Assembly (NCBI GenBank): GCA_907165065.1
Contig: OU015524.1
Location: forward strand, 620,001-684,000
Direction of reading: 5' to 3'
DNA: 64,000 bases
From: Caprimulgus europaeus
Lineage: Eukaryota; Chordata; Aves; Caprimulgiformes; Caprimulgidae
Positions 1 through 14,164 of the stretch are shown here, in pieces. The notes beneath the pieces were generated by a model. It ran no database searches. It worked only from the letters and a program-made list of their open reading frames with translations, and was not told the DNA's origin. A program made the position numbers and the translations under genes. Numbering within the stretch: position 1 is the first letter of the stretch; each line of letters begins with the position of its first letter.

Positions 1-3000
1 GAGCTTCTGCCCAACATCCACTTGCTATCAGGCTCCCACAGAGTGATGCTAAGCTGCTTCGTCAAGAGTCTTAAAGTTTATTTTGCTTTTACTGCAGCTC
101 TTCACTGTGCAGCTGCGCAGTAGTAAACACGACCTTAACATCGAGTGGAAGTTTGGCAACAGCTTGATTGCAAATGTGATCTACAATAGCCACAGAAGTC
201 AGCTGAGCCAAAAGCAGAGCTACAGCTCTTAAAAACTCAGACTATAAATGGCTGTATAAGATCACATTTCACACTGCAGTTTGGTAGCATGACTAACTGT
301 AGTGCTGTGTTACACCTGCAAATCATTTATCTTTTCCAAATACTGTAGAAGTACCGTAGACAGTACCTGATTGTCTTCAAATCAGGTAACACTACAGGAA
401 GAGCAATAAATCAATGGTACCACTTGAAACACCCATTGTTAAACAAGTGTGCGAGTCTCCTTGGGATCAGGACCTTGGATGGAGAAGTGATGATCTAAAG
501 TGCACTGGAAAATAAAATGGCACCATAATTTTAAAGGCTCAAAATGAAGGCCTGGTTAATGTAGCCGATAAAAACTAAAAGCCCTCATCAAGTCTTTAGG
601 ATAAATATGTTTTAGAAGCTGAGCCTGTAAAGTTTTGTAGCTATAAAACATATTCTATTGCAGTGTTTTACAAGGCAGAAGGAGCAGCCAAAAAAGGAAT
701 ACATCTGAGATTTATTTACAAATAGGCTACAGAATAGCTAGCTACTACCCTTGCTGCTGTTAAAAAGAAAGCTGAAGTAAAAAGAGGAGGCTTCTCTGAA
801 AGCAATCATCTAGGTACAGATAAAAAGGAGATAAAACTGAAAATAGAGATGCAGTAAACCGATTGTAACAGAGCTCCTGAAGTGAACATTCTGATAAAAT
901 ACTGTGGCCACTTTTCACAAGCCAGCATGAGACAACGAATTTCCATCCTTTAGCATTTTCCGTTCTCAGAACGGCACTTCAGTATAGGCAGCATACTTGG
1001 CTCAGGAATATACCGCTAAAGTCAGAAAAACACTTCACAATTAACACAGGTTAGATCATTTCCTCACTTAAACTGGCACAGCTCCCAACCCAATACCTGT
1101 TTTTCAATGATTTCAGCTACAGCACAGTCAGGCCCTAAACAAGTGGCTTCAGCAGCAGCTTAATTCGCAGCCGCCTCTCCCCACACTTCTCACAAACACA
1201 TTCTCGACTCTTCCCAGTGCCTCGCTAGTGCTCAGCCAGTTCAGAAGGACAAGCTGGTGTACATTCATTTTTGGGAAGGTTATTTTTCAGTCACATTAGC
1301 TCCCTTGCAGCCCCAGGAATACAAATAGTGGCACAAAGGAAAGGCCAAGAAGGTGTAGCAGGGACGAGGTGTGCCTCGGCCGGACGTGAAACTGCACTTT
1401 CATACAGAGGTTCAGGCCTTGGCTCCCTACAGTACCCGCAACGCTGCTCAGCAAAGCACGCTGCCTTGAGGCCTCAGTTACTATGGTGATAAGCATGGAA
1501 TAAATGTTTATATATAATTAGATAAATTCTCCCTTCAGTAAAGAAGTTGTCCTTCTCACAGACGGCTACTCTTTTTTTTTTTTCTAACTGAACAGATGTA
1601 AAAAAGTATTAAAAATGTAAAGCTTAACGATCACTATTACTCATTAGCAACTTAATGATAATCTAAACCTATGTCAAGAGTTTAAAAGAGCATATGAAAA
1701 AATAGTCAATGAGAATCTCATCTCTTCTGAAACTCAACTGCTAAACTCCCTAGAGATAAAGTTAATGCTTGGTTTTATACATTTTAGGTTTTTCTTAAGA
1801 AAAACAGGAATGATTAATAAAACTCTTATCTCATTGTTTAACAAAGTTTAAGAAATGCTGATTGAATTAAAAAAAGAATATACGAGTCCTTTTCTATTAT
1901 GCAATCAATAAACTAAATCCCCCCTACTTGTAAAATATAAGCAGTATTTCCTAACTCTAAGCTTACTGTAAAGCAGTATGCTGATATAGACAAGTTGAGT
2001 TAGTTGAAATGCTTAGTCCATAAACTCACGTGTACCTTACTTCCCTTTTCAAAAGATTGTGAATCAGTAAGTACAGTAGAACCATCTGCCACGAAGATGA
2101 ATGTTCTGCTTAGGGTTTTGGGGAACCCTTTGCCACAACATTTACATATAACTTGGACTATTTTTTTATTAAGAAAATCAATTTCTACAATGTGATCACT
2201 AGCCATTCCTTATCATCTAAAATTACTTGAAGGAATACTAAATTCAGAGTAGACAAGATTATTTCCTAGGATCAATGACTATAAAAACTAAGGACAAAAC
2301 TTAACCAAACACTGAATTCTTCCCTGAAGAAAAACAAATTATTGGCAAAATGCAGCAGAAATGTTGCCAGCTGATGAGCTGCCTCATTCTTTCCGCTATG
2401 ATGCCATCTGTTGCCAGTTCTTCCCTGTCCACGTGCATCACCCTCCCTCTGACTCTCAGCCTGACCCAGATCCAGCCCTGGCCTCATGTCTGATAACAAA
2501 ACCCAGCTTTACCCTCCCAGTGGGTGTCAGTCACTACACTTGGGGCTGGAGGTGGTGCTTTGGTGACAGCAGGCACGTAAGGAAGTTTCCACCCCCAGCC
2601 ACTATTACAGCTCTTTCACCAAAACTTTTCTCCCTTCTCCCCAGGCTGCCAACATAACAACACGCGTATCCGCGCCCCAGCCCAGCTGTCAGTGTAACTG
2701 ACTTCAGGAAAACTTCAACCACATGAGCTGCTTAAGCTGAGGGGGGTCAGATTTTTAAGAACTGACTTAGGAAGCAGCCACTTGCAGGTTCATGCAACTA
2801 GATCATATGGGGGAAAGCTTCCAGTAAGAAGGGCAAAACCAGCAGAGTGTGTACTCTTCCCACAGCACGGCGGGAGCCAGTGTCCACGCACTGTAACCTC
2901 GCGCTGGAGAACAGTGCGGTCTTAACCCTAATGAAATCACCGAGTAACATTTAGCTGTCCTGTACATTTAAGCTGTAAATTCCTCCCAGGCAAAGACTTC

Positions 3001-6000
3001 TGTGCCTTGCACATGCTGTTGATACACAAGAGAACAGGGAGATGTACAGCTGATCATGAAGAAGCAGAGTAATTTTGACTGGTTCTAAGGACAGGCCAAA
3101 CGACTTCCTCCAGTTCATGTGCAAATTCATTACTGAAGACAATGCAGGTATTTGAGGGAAGAAACTTAGCTTGGAATCTGAGTATCTCTTCAGGAACCAC
3201 CTAAATCAAAACCAGATCTTCTCAAACACCAAAGTTTACAGCTTCAGCATCTTCTATCGAAGGATTTTTAAGCAACATTTACCTATTTATAGAAGTGATC
3301 TTTGTTTCAACTGAGTATTTAGCTATGGCTGCAAGGAGCAGCATGTTACTGCAAAAGGCAATAACTAGATAATTAGGTCAAACTAAATCTCCTTCTATCC
3401 TTAAAACATTAGTATCAATTCACAAAACATTCATTTACATTTACAATATAATCCATAACAAGGGACCAACCAGACATCCCCAAACACTGTCACTAGAGCG
3501 ATCAGTTGTGCTCAGCACCAGGTAAATTGCTTATTGTAGAGCTAAGCAATCTCAAAGTGGATTTTCTTGTTATTACACTTAATACTTTGAGTGGTTTTCA
3601 AACTTTCATAGCACACAGTCTTAGAGATGCTGTTTTCATTTAAACATGAAATAGTAAAGAGTTTAGTTGAGTACCTTTACTTTAAAAACTAGATTCACCA
3701 TGCATTTAGACTGTAGTTCTGGAACAAAGAAAATATGAAGCTTTTAAGATTTTTCTCCCTTTTAATACCTGAAATTTTATTAGTGAGCTATTCTGTTTAT
3801 CTTTTACACAGATTTTTTTCAGATAATAAAAAAATTCACCTAATACTGTTGATATGACACTTTGAACGTATTGTAAGTCATGAAGAATCTTTAATTTTAT
3901 TTTTTACTTTTCCTTTACAAAACAGTATTTAGGCTGGACTCATCAAGCAATGTTGGATTTACCATATTTGAATATCATGTACTTTTTTGTAAGTAATTAT
4001 GGATTATACTATGTAAATATCAATGCACATATAAATACACTACTTACTTGTATAAGACTTTCTGAATCCTTCACCTAGGAGTGCTATTGCCTTTTGTCCT
4101 GTTTCTGTGAAACCACCTCAGGTTTCCAAGAGGACATTTCAGAAGAGGCCTTAAAGTTTTCATGCCCACCTGAGATACCAACTGTGTAAGGCCACACAGC
4201 AAGTGAGTGACAAATTCACTAGTAAAAACCCTCTATTTAAACTCCGTGCTGGGAACAGAGTATTAGTGGAGGTGTTTCCACAATGACATCCAGAAAAGCA
4301 TGTACACTAGAAAACTTGTCTTAGACTTTAAGGCTAACACTTACCCACCTCACAGATGTGATGGAGGCTTGCAATCCCCAACTCTAGAGGAAACACAGTG
4401 CTGAAGTGCTTAGCAATCCCATAAACCAGAACAGAAATAACAGGCTGTAGGCTAAACCTGATGCAGATGATAACGCCTGGACCCATTCTGTGGTCTTCAT
4501 CACCACAGCAGCAGGCAGGAGCACATTACTACAGATGAGGACACATTTGGCCAAGGTGTGGCTCCTGAGCAGGACCACACCCCACACAGGGACATTAAGG
4601 ATGCTGCAGAGCCTATGTACTAGCTCTAACAGAGTGGGCAACAGGGGCTGCCCACTGCAACAGCCTTTCATTGGCCTGCCCAGGGATCACCACGCTTTCA
4701 GCTCCATCCCAGAGCTCATCAGAGCCAGACAATCCCTGGGAAACTATAAAGCTGACTACTCACAAATTGAGACCTTGAGCAACTGCTTGAACTGGCTATT
4801 ATGATGCCAAGAACCAGTTTACACTTATGTTCTATAGCATACATCTACAGATGTATGCCTTTGGTCAGAACGAACACCCATACATTCAGAACAACATAAA
4901 TGTACATGCTCACTAAAAAATTAACCATTTGAGCAGTAAAATGTGCACTGAATGTTACTAAAATAACAATGAACTCAAGGACTTACCACTGGGGAGGAGA
5001 GTTCTTCCTTAACGATTATACAAACCAGAGAGTTAACTGAACACTGCACAAACAAGATATATTCACCTGGAGTTACAGTACTGTAAAAGCTTTATGTTTT
5101 TTGTTTTTTTTAATTCACATGTACCTTTCTCTCCACATTAACATAAATTAAAAGATTGCATAGTCCCTGGTTAAGCTGGATTTTAGTTCAGTTAAAGAAC
5201 TACCAAGAATCTAGTGCCTTATCCACTGATCCCAGGGTCTTTAGGAGATTCCAGCTCTGACTGCTTCAGTGATGCTTGTTTTTCATCTTAGTACCACAAG
5301 CTTTACTGGCTTTAGACATTCTCTGCTCTTTTCTAGCACCTTCAGGGGCCTTGATCATGTCGTAGCATTTCCTCTTTAAAAAGCCCATTGGCAGGGTCAC
5401 TCGGACTTTGCAGGAACTGGGAGGCTCTGAAAGCAACACAGCTCAGATCTGGGGAAGTTTTTTTGGTTTATTTTTAAACCACTGCTTACTCCACATAGCT
5501 ATTTCAAAGGCTCTGACCTCACAAGGTTTGCAACAAATAATTTTAGGCTATATCCAAGAGCTTCTGATTGCTGATAACCAGGTTATACTGAAAATTATTT
5601 CCCTGGATAATTCATCTAAAATATGCTCTATTTATTGCACTCAGAACAGCAGTGCTTAAAAAAACCCCTAACAGCCCACACAAGAGGGGCTGCAGGTTGT
5701 TCAACATGAAAGGTAAATCGCCACTTCTGTGTCTGAGAAAAAGAAGAAACCTCCATCCCCACTGCAGAAATTCTCTCACTGTACCAGATGTGGGTACATC
5801 TGTCACGTTGTTGATCAAGACTGTCCTGGTCACCAGAGGGAGGAAGGGCTTCACTCCCAAGAGAATTACTTAAAAGCTCCTTCTCCCTAACAGCAGTCCT
5901 TCTCTTTTCCCTGACCCTAAGCTAAATCCAATAGTAACTGCCACTCTATTGGACCAGCAGAAGACCAGCCTGTATTCCCTGGTATTGAGGCATTAATTAG

Positions 6001-9000
6001 TCCCTTTCATCCCAGGGTATGATTGCAGGATGCAGGCACAGGGAATGAAAGCTTTCAGTTGATTGCTACTGACATCTTGCTCAAAGTATTGCTGGAGCTG
6101 GAGAGTTCATATCCAGCAGGGCAATACAGTATTGATGACCTGTATTTATTTGCTAGAGATGCCAAAAGCAGCAAGTAGCACACTGCCTCCCATGCCATGA
6201 GAGGTGTTTCTCAGAACAGTTTCTATTTGCAAGAGGGCCAGAACATAAACATTTCCCAGACATGTCCTACACTTTTAGCTCTGCTTGTTAGCAACAGGAA
6301 GGTAGCAAAACACTCTTGTGAGCACAAGTCAGCCAGAAAACTGCAAATTATGGTGACCAAAAAGCCACCATAGTGATGTTTATTCTAGTCCAAAATTGGT
6401 GTGAGCTATAACAGGAAAAAGGCACTGACTGCAACTACACTAAGGAGGTTTGTCAGAATGGCAGCACTGTCTCATCCAGGGGTTGCTGCCACCTTGGGAA
6501 CAGTGGGTTCAGCAGAACTGCATGCACCCAGGAAATCTTCATCCAGTTCTGACCCGTGCACTTGTAGCATTACTCAGAGGGAACACGTGTATTACAGCAC
6601 TAAACAAGTTTATGATTTCTTTTTTAACAGCAAGATTTACATACATTACAGCATTGTAAAGCACAGCTGTGTACTTCCACCTACCTGTGCATTAACTCTC
6701 CACTGCAATTTTACCAGCTACACCCAAGTCTGCAGAAAGGCTGATGTAACAGCTTCAGTCGAATGGAAAAGACAAAATTGAAGTTCTTTCCACAGTAACA
6801 TGATTTTTTGGACACAAATAGCCTCACAACATTAGTGTTATCCTGATAATGAATGATCTGCACTACCCTTTTGTGCAATACTGCTCTCTTAAACCTCCTT
6901 TTGGCTATTCATGCATAAACACACACACCCCATCCACAGATGTTCTGCTGAGTTCCCCATCAGCTGAAAAGCATTAGAATCACCACTGGTCTTATTCTTC
7001 CTGCCACAGATGAGGCTTCCAGGAGTGTGTTTTTTGAAACTAGATTTCACACTGAGGACAGCATGGAGTATCCCTTGTTGTATGATATATGCTGCTTAAA
7101 TGAGAGACACCACATTTAAGGAGATTATCATCCAGTGATAAAACTGATTGGGCTGTAATAAAATTCCAAAGGTGGCACCCTTATAGCACAAAATCTGAAG
7201 TTGTTTTCAGTGTGCAAAGGAGTCTGCAAAATAAAACACACAATTTCCAGACAGCAGAATTCTTCCATATTGACAAAGGGAAGAAAAAAAATAGTACTGC
7301 ATGACTAAGTTACCCAAAATTTTATGGTATTTACTTAGGAACTTCACTTTCATTATGCTTACCTTTGGTCTGCAGAGAGACAGAAATAGTAGGGGGAATT
7401 TAGATACAAAAATATGAGCAAATGTCTTTATTCTGACTTTGTGAAATCTCCTCTGGAAACTCTGCAGGTCCTTACAGAAAAAGGAAATTCACAATTTTCT
7501 CTTGTGAGAGAGCTCAGCAATGCCATGATTGATCAGAAACTAATGTTAAATCCACTAAAGTTATAAATCCATTGCACACCAGAAAATAGATGGTACTTTG
7601 CCAACTAGGTAGGAGGCAGAAGCATCATGACTTCCAGAGTATCACAGTAACAAGCTGCACCCCATCCCTGGCAAGTGCCCCTTTTAATTAGGCAGTCTTG
7701 TGCAACATGAAGGCCCAAAGACTTAAATCACACAAAATCTTCAGAATAACACAGATTAACAGCAAATCCAGCCAAGTTATAATTCCTGTAAGGGATTCTT
7801 TAACCTCTGTGCAAAGCAAGAGCTCCCAGCAGCTGTAATGACTCCACACAGAAAAAGTTGTAGTCTTTTAACTACTTCTCCTCTAAGGAAGAGGAGGATG
7901 CAGGAAGCTAAATCTTTTTATGATTCATTAGGTGACAGTACTATGCTAAGCACAAAGACCAAGCATTTTGTGTCAGAATCTATCCTTTCCAGCACTGGGG
8001 TGAAAGGATAAAAGCCAGGGTGTCCAAACAACTTTTCATTCAGGACCTAAACCTGCTTTATGTAAACAAACACATCCAGCAGCATGACAGTAACTGCACT
8101 CTACTACTGAAAGCGGCAGAGCAGGACTTGAATTTTCCTCCATCACCAGAGAGGTGAGGTGATTTTCTAGTCCTGGGCTGCAGATCTGGAATCTCTGAGG
8201 ACTACCATGGTAAGAAAAGGCAGCATCCAATGATGATCCAAACTGACAGACAGGTACAGCTGGCAGATTAGGTGCTTTGCACCTCAAGAAAAGCGCATCA
8301 CCAAAGCCAGTTTCACCATGTCTGAAGTAGTGAAACCTGTCACAGCTATAAAAATACAGGCAATAGTCTGTTATTAGCACCAGATTAGTTACTTGGGAGT
8401 TCTTAGATGCACTTCTGAATTCCCATGGCAAAAAAATCACACTCTGTGGCAAACAGACCCAGCTGGCATATGGGGTTATACTCCCTCCTAGTTTTTAAAT
8501 TGAAACTACAAACCACAGAGTCCTCAATATACACTCCCCAGAAAGTCTTTGCAAGGCCCAGAGGCCCAGAGTGGAGAATCTCAAATGCATGGTACTTACC
8601 TCAGTGTGATCTCATTTCCTTAGCTGAGGGGGCCTTGAACATTTACATGAATACCTGTGATCATGCTGCATCACGTTTTCCTTGAAAGCTCAAACAAGCT
8701 GCTTGATTTTTCACACAGATGACGGCACTGTAAATGAAAAGAGATGACCTGAGCACTGAGATCATGGCAAAGTTATGGACAAACACACAGCTAAGATGGA
8801 TGCCATTTACCATATCATACCACAGACAGCATTTGTTAATGCCATTTTTCTCTTCCATGATGACAAAAAGGGTTAATAGGCCCAGAACTTCACACTACAT
8901 TCATTAAACTCCCCACACATACTGATGTGCTAAAAGGTGCTCCAACCACATGACAACAACATCTATTTTCATTAGTTTTGAAAAAAATCAGGTTACTTAC

Positions 9001-12000
9001 TGGTATTCAAAATTTGCCCCAAACTCAGACTGTTAGGGCATGAACAATCAAGCAATTCCCCAGTTTTCTCTCTCTCTCAAGAAAAAATTAAGACTTTTTG
9101 GCATTGTTTCAGTTCAGACTCTGTTGTTTCACAATTAAATTATCGGTCTAGTTTGTTGCCCGAGTCATCACCTTCAGAATTTGTACTGGCCTAAACCTGA
9201 ACCATTCAGCCAACACATGACCAGTGATAAAACAGGTACCACCTTAAAATAATTCAGGTGATTGTTTCCACAAGACTGAAGTTACATACATTAATAGCTC
9301 ATTAATATCCTGTGCAGGCCAATGTCTACTGCCTAATCACTTACTGCAGGAAGATAAGAACTTCACAAGTCAGACCGATACATGCAAACCTCTAACAGTT
9401 AAAAAACAAGCAATAAACCTTTACAATGGTGCCAGACAAGCACATCAGTGAAAAAAAATCCAACACTGTACTCATGCTTGCAGCACTCACCTCCAGTTGT
9501 TGCAAGGTCTTTGAGCATTCAGCCCACAGCTCCCACCAGAGCTCCCTAGAACAAATGTCTTCAGAAAAAAACAGCCAATTATACCAACCCTAGCTACAGC
9601 TGGATGCCATCAAGAAACCTTATCAGCTGCTAGGCAAATAAGATCACCACATGAAATTATTATGCAAACAGTAAAGCCTCGAGAAAAATGTAACCTCTTA
9701 GTCTCCATCTTTCTTGCAAATTGTTCCCATATATTTATTCTGCAGAGAGCTATCTGGTACAGTGATACAGTTACAGGCACAGGGTCAAAGATACAGAAAG
9801 CATTTTTATCCTCAGTTTATCCTAGCCAGAACTGGCAGCAAGTCTGAAAAATCAGACCAACACTCTTTATAACCCAGTTAAGGGGAAAAAAAAAAATGTG
9901 TCATGCAGTGATTTTCAATCTGTGGCTTCAAGTCCTTGAGGGCTGTTAATTACCACCAAGAGCTGAAAAGGGTACCCAAAGAAATATTCCTACCATCAGG
10001 GCATTTAATTCACACCACCTTGGGCAGCAAGAGCCACAGATCAGAAGCATTTACAACCACTGTTTCAGTAAATGCATGTATGCTAGAGACAACTATACAT
10101 CTGCCATTGCTCTAGCAATTTGCAATCCAGCACCCTGCAGCGATGCAAAATGAACCAGCTGGTAACTACAAGTCACCCTATTACACCAGAGCTTCACAGG
10201 CTTCTGTGGCCCACGCCTTTGAGGTCGTAAGGAGAGCTCTGTTCTTCATTTTCTAGGTAAAGAGAGCAGCATCCCCCGTGCCCCTAACGTTTTCATTTGA
10301 CCAGTTTTTTCAGCAGTGCCTTACTGGATCTGAAAAGAACCATCTCTCTCTCCTCCTAAATCCTGCAATTTATACATGCTCTCACAAATATGCAAGAAAA
10401 TAAGGGCAGACTCCCTCTGATTTCTTTCAACTGAAAAGACAGATGTAGGTGTAAGAGAGATACAATGACAGCCACTTTATCTTTCCAACCATTTGTCAGT
10501 TCTAGTCAGCACTGTATCTTTAGATTTGCTTATTACTCTACATGTTATTATAAATGAATCAAGATGAATAAATATGGTGCATCAATTTTACAGACATTTG
10601 AGTTCAGGACCTGCACTAACAGGGCAATTCAATCATGCTGAGAAAGGACAATTTTCATTTCTATCTAAAAAGTCTTCCTCTTTTGCTGATAAAATACAGC
10701 TTCCTCCGCCTACTGTAGCTGAAAGCACTTTCCCTCAAAGCCAGCTCATAAAAGGTGGCTTTCCTTTTTTCCTTCTAGAGCATTAAAGAACAAGAGTTTA
10801 CTTCTATAAAGCACAGTGGAATCCATAGGAACATGGAACTGCTTAAAAATTGTGTATTTTCAAGCTTTACTGCACTGTCCCAAGAGTTTACCTACTTTGC
10901 TGGGAAAAGCTGCTTACAGCCTGTTAAGGGCCAGGGCAGAAGATTATTCAACAAGGCAGCAACCTTCACCCTGAGTTAAGAGAGAGGAGAATGCTCCATA
11001 CACGCTGCATCCAGCTACATTTGAGAGTAAGGGATGTTTAAACGCAGACCAGCACAAGGCAAGGCAAAGGACATGCTTGGAGGATCAAAGATATATGCTA
11101 CATCTAAAAAACAAAACAAAACTTATGAGACAAATAAGTAATCACAAATAGCACTTTAAAAGCAGCATGCTATGAAAAGAACTGTAGCTAAGAGTCCAGA
11201 CACACAAGCAGGAGCACAGAAATTGGTCTCCAGGCATTAGGTCAAGCACTCAGCAAGCCACATCATTATTGTTAATAACACTGAAGAACCTAAACAGGTA
11301 CAGAGTTTATATACCTGCTTACTTATCTTTAGCTACACCTTCCAGTTACATGGAGATACATATTTATCCACGTTTGAATGGTTGCAATTATGCTGCAGAG
11401 GAGCTCTATATCTGAAACTTACCCCCCAAAAACCATTCAGGTCTCTGTATTTGTAAAAATACTAGTCTAGAATTCAGATAATATCATGCAAAGTGTTAAG
11501 TTAAAGTCATGGTTTTCTAGACTCGTATCTACATCCTAACAGATGCCAGCTTGCGTTTTTAACTTCTTTTAGAAGTCAGATATAAAAGAAGAGCAACTTT
11601 GACACATTTGCACAACAGAAAAGGGAATTAAAAATCAATTAGCTCATCTTTGTACTGCATCTAGAGGTTCAAACCTATGAGCAGTGACGGAACTGCATTA
11701 CAAGATAAAAATTTTATTTTCTTAAGTTCTTGGCTGTCTCTACAACTTAAAAAGGTAACAATTAAGGTATTGTACTCCTCATTTCTGTTTATTTTTGTTC
11801 ATTACATTACACAACAGAAATTCTAACTGTCTTCAACTTCATTTAGCTGATTTTACTCCAGATTTGCATCTGCTAGATAAGACTGAAGTGACAAAGATGT
11901 ACACAGCAAGACTGGTTTACATCAGAATTTATTTTTCTTTTGGAGATCTTAAGGTGGTTTTCTTCTGTTTGTTTGGTTTTTTTTTTTGTAGAGTCTAGTC

Positions 12001-13880
12001 ACTTTTAATACCAGTTTTCAGGAATGTTTTATTCCTAGACCTCCTAGCAACCCTGCCCCCAGAAGAGTTGTCTGTTAATAACAAAAGGCAGGAAATTCCT
12101 TCCCTGGGTCAGACCATTTAACCACGTGTAACCTCTCACTGTGGTCAGGCCCAGATTCTTACCAGCAAGGTATTTTTTGCTGATTTGCTATTAACTCAAA
12201 GCTTATAGTGAGGCATTAGCATTTGTTTTGCTTTCTTCTGGTACAAATTACCTTTTTGTTCACCACTGCTTAGTTTCACTCATCACCATGTTCGTCATGT
12301 AGTTATTTTTGCTAGATTTTTCTGTGCTGTCTCCCTCATCCACTCTTTGTTCTTCCCAGCCATGCTCAGGCCTTTCTGCGGATGTGAAGGCACACTGTAC
12401 ACCAGTTTCCAAACAGAACCTTTGTCAGTCACTGGCAGTTTCTAAGAGCTGCACATTTATTGCTGTGCTTTGCTTCAATCTTTTAAGCGAAAACTTGTAG
12501 CCTGTTACTGAACTCCACAGCCACCCATTATCTGGTTTCCTGCACAAGCTTCTGTGCAGGAGATTCTCCATTCCTCTTGGCATTTGCACATCAGCATTTG
12601 ATTTCAAGATTCCAGGTTTCTCTAGGAACTCTTAAAGTAACCTTTGCTAGCCTTAGACCAGCTCAGACTTCCAAAAACAGGGCAACAGTGACAAGGCAGT
12701 TCCTTTTCCAGAAGAAGCTGAAAGGAGAAGAAATAACCATTTTAGTCTGGAAAGCTCATGGTTGGCTATGGTCCTAAAAAATTAACTTGATTTTAAAGTA
12801 ATAATGCAGCCTTCCCTTCACCCACAAATTAGACTGCCATTCACCTTGAACTTGGCAGGATCAATTTGCATTCCCCTGGCAAAGCGTTGAGCTATTGTAA
12901 GCCAAATAGCAAATGCCTGAAAAACATCATCAACATGGTACTGAATCTTCTCTTTGGCAGCATTAACACAACAATATTTTATATGTAATTATTATTTTCA
13001 CATCACCACTTCATTTGTCAGTGTTATGCGCTGTGTCATGGTGCTCCAAAATAAACACAGTCAGCTGAGCGAGCACAGAAAGAAGGGCAAAACCAGCAAA
13101 GGGAATATGCAGTCAACTCATCTTTACTATTTTACTTTACCCTTCACTTTAACCTTCACAGAGGTTTATAAAGGTGTCATCTGCCCTACTTAAAACTTTG
13201 CAATATATAGAGATCACTCCCTGAAGGTCAGCCTTCCTTATGCAAGCACTTGCACTGCCCCAAATCTTGTCTCAAAGGGGTTACTAAGACTACATCTTTC
13301 ATCCTAAGTTTGCATTCAAGTATATAATTTTGCAACCTATCCAGGGTATAAAGCATTAGCTACTGGCATGAAACCACAAGCATACATGTAAACACTTCTT
13401 AGAATTCTCTCATCACAGCACAATTCCTTTAGTTTTGTATAATTAACTATTAATATTTTGAATAATTAACACTACCAAAACACAATACCCTAAAATCTGT
13501 TAAGAACAGAGCACTTTCCAGCCTGGATAGCCTTTTGCAACCTAACATTAAAAACCTGAGAAAACACCAGCCAGAACACAAGGAGAGCAGGCACTACCTA
13601 CAGCCACACTTCCAAAGGCCCACCTGTGCTGAGCTTTCTCCCTGACTGGAATTTCTATTTTTTCCTTTGAAGAGAGAAGTAACTGAAGGCAGGAAGCCAG
13701 AGCAGCAATGACTCCAGCAGCACAGCTTATCAAGTGGCTGAGGGGGACCAGCCTAGAGCAGAAGGGCAGCCAGCAGCTGTGACAGCCCCCACAGCACCTG
13801 AGAGAGCCCTTCCTTGGGCAGAGGCCTCAGGGAGCAGGCACAGGCCTACATCGTGGCACTGCTGCACACCCAAGGCCTGG
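1..13880. other. Upstream non-coding region, no supported gene
   Basis: About 14 kb of AT-rich sequence upstream of the PPP3R1 CpG island. The open frames here are short, lack good codon structure and match no protein family I recognise. Several GTAAGT-type donor strings occur on the minus strand (for example the reverse complement near 8596-8600), which would fit a divergent non-coding RNA from the PPP3R1 promoter, but no chain of exons can be supported. In the human locus CNRIP1 lies on this side of PPP3R1; none of its coding sequence was recognised here. Possible relics of hAT and MIR/L2-type elements are listed separately. Confidence 0.6.
9906..9955 (+). mobile_element. Possible hAT/Charlie-type DNA transposon relic
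   Basis: CAGTGATTTTCAATCTGTGG followed by a CCTTGAGGG segment resembles the terminal sequence of old amniote hAT (Charlie/MER) elements. Only one end can be seen; the inner boundary and the second terminal repeat were not identified. Confidence 0.35.
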
Positions 13881-14032
13881 CAAAAGGGCCCTCCTGGCAG
13901 CAGCGCCGCCCCTCAGCCGAGGCTCCCACATCGCAGCCTCCACAGAGTCTCGCCGCCCTCGCTCTGAGGGCGCCCAGCACAGCGTCTGCCGCCGCCCACC
14001 TCCGCTCGGCCATCCCCTCCCGCCCTCACACC

Positions 14033-14044
14033 GCCGCCATTTTG
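14033..14044 (+). promoter_or_regulatory. YY1-type motif in PPP3R1 promoter
   Basis: GCCGCCATTTTG matches the YY1 consensus as seen on the strand opposite to AAATGGCGGC. It lies about 40 bp upstream of the CRE, at the upstream side of the promoter core. Binding is inferred from the motif only. Confidence 0.45.
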
Positions 14045-14083
14045 TACTCCCCTCCTCTCCCTTCCCGCCCCCGCCTCGCAGGC

Positions 14084-14091
14084 TGACGTCA
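14084..14091. promoter_or_regulatory. Perfect palindromic CRE (TGACGTCA)
   Basis: The full eight-base palindromic CREB/ATF site TGACGTCA sits about 300 bp upstream of the PPP3R1 start codon, embedded in GC boxes. Full palindromic CREs with CpG near a CpG-island start are typically functional. Calcium/cAMP-responsive control of the calcineurin regulatory subunit is an inference. Confidence 0.65.
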
Positions 14092-14164
14092 CGGCCGCGC
14101 CCCGCCCCGCCGCGAGGCGCTGCGAGTGCCCGGATGTGGGAGGCTCCGCCCCCCGCTACCGAGC

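Noticed and set aside
8036-8452. 138-codon minus-strand frame upstream of PPP3R1
   Set aside because: No recognisable domain, and it overlaps a possible transposon relic. Not called as a gene.
8590-8650. Minus-strand exon-like unit with a strong GTAAGT donor upstream of PPP3R1
   Set aside because: A divergent non-coding RNA is plausible, but one donor and a weak acceptor do not make a transcript; no second exon could be chained.
1-13880. Search for the syntenic neighbour CNRIP1
   Set aside because: No stretch encoding recognisable CNRIP1 residues was found on either strand; the gene probably lies further left.
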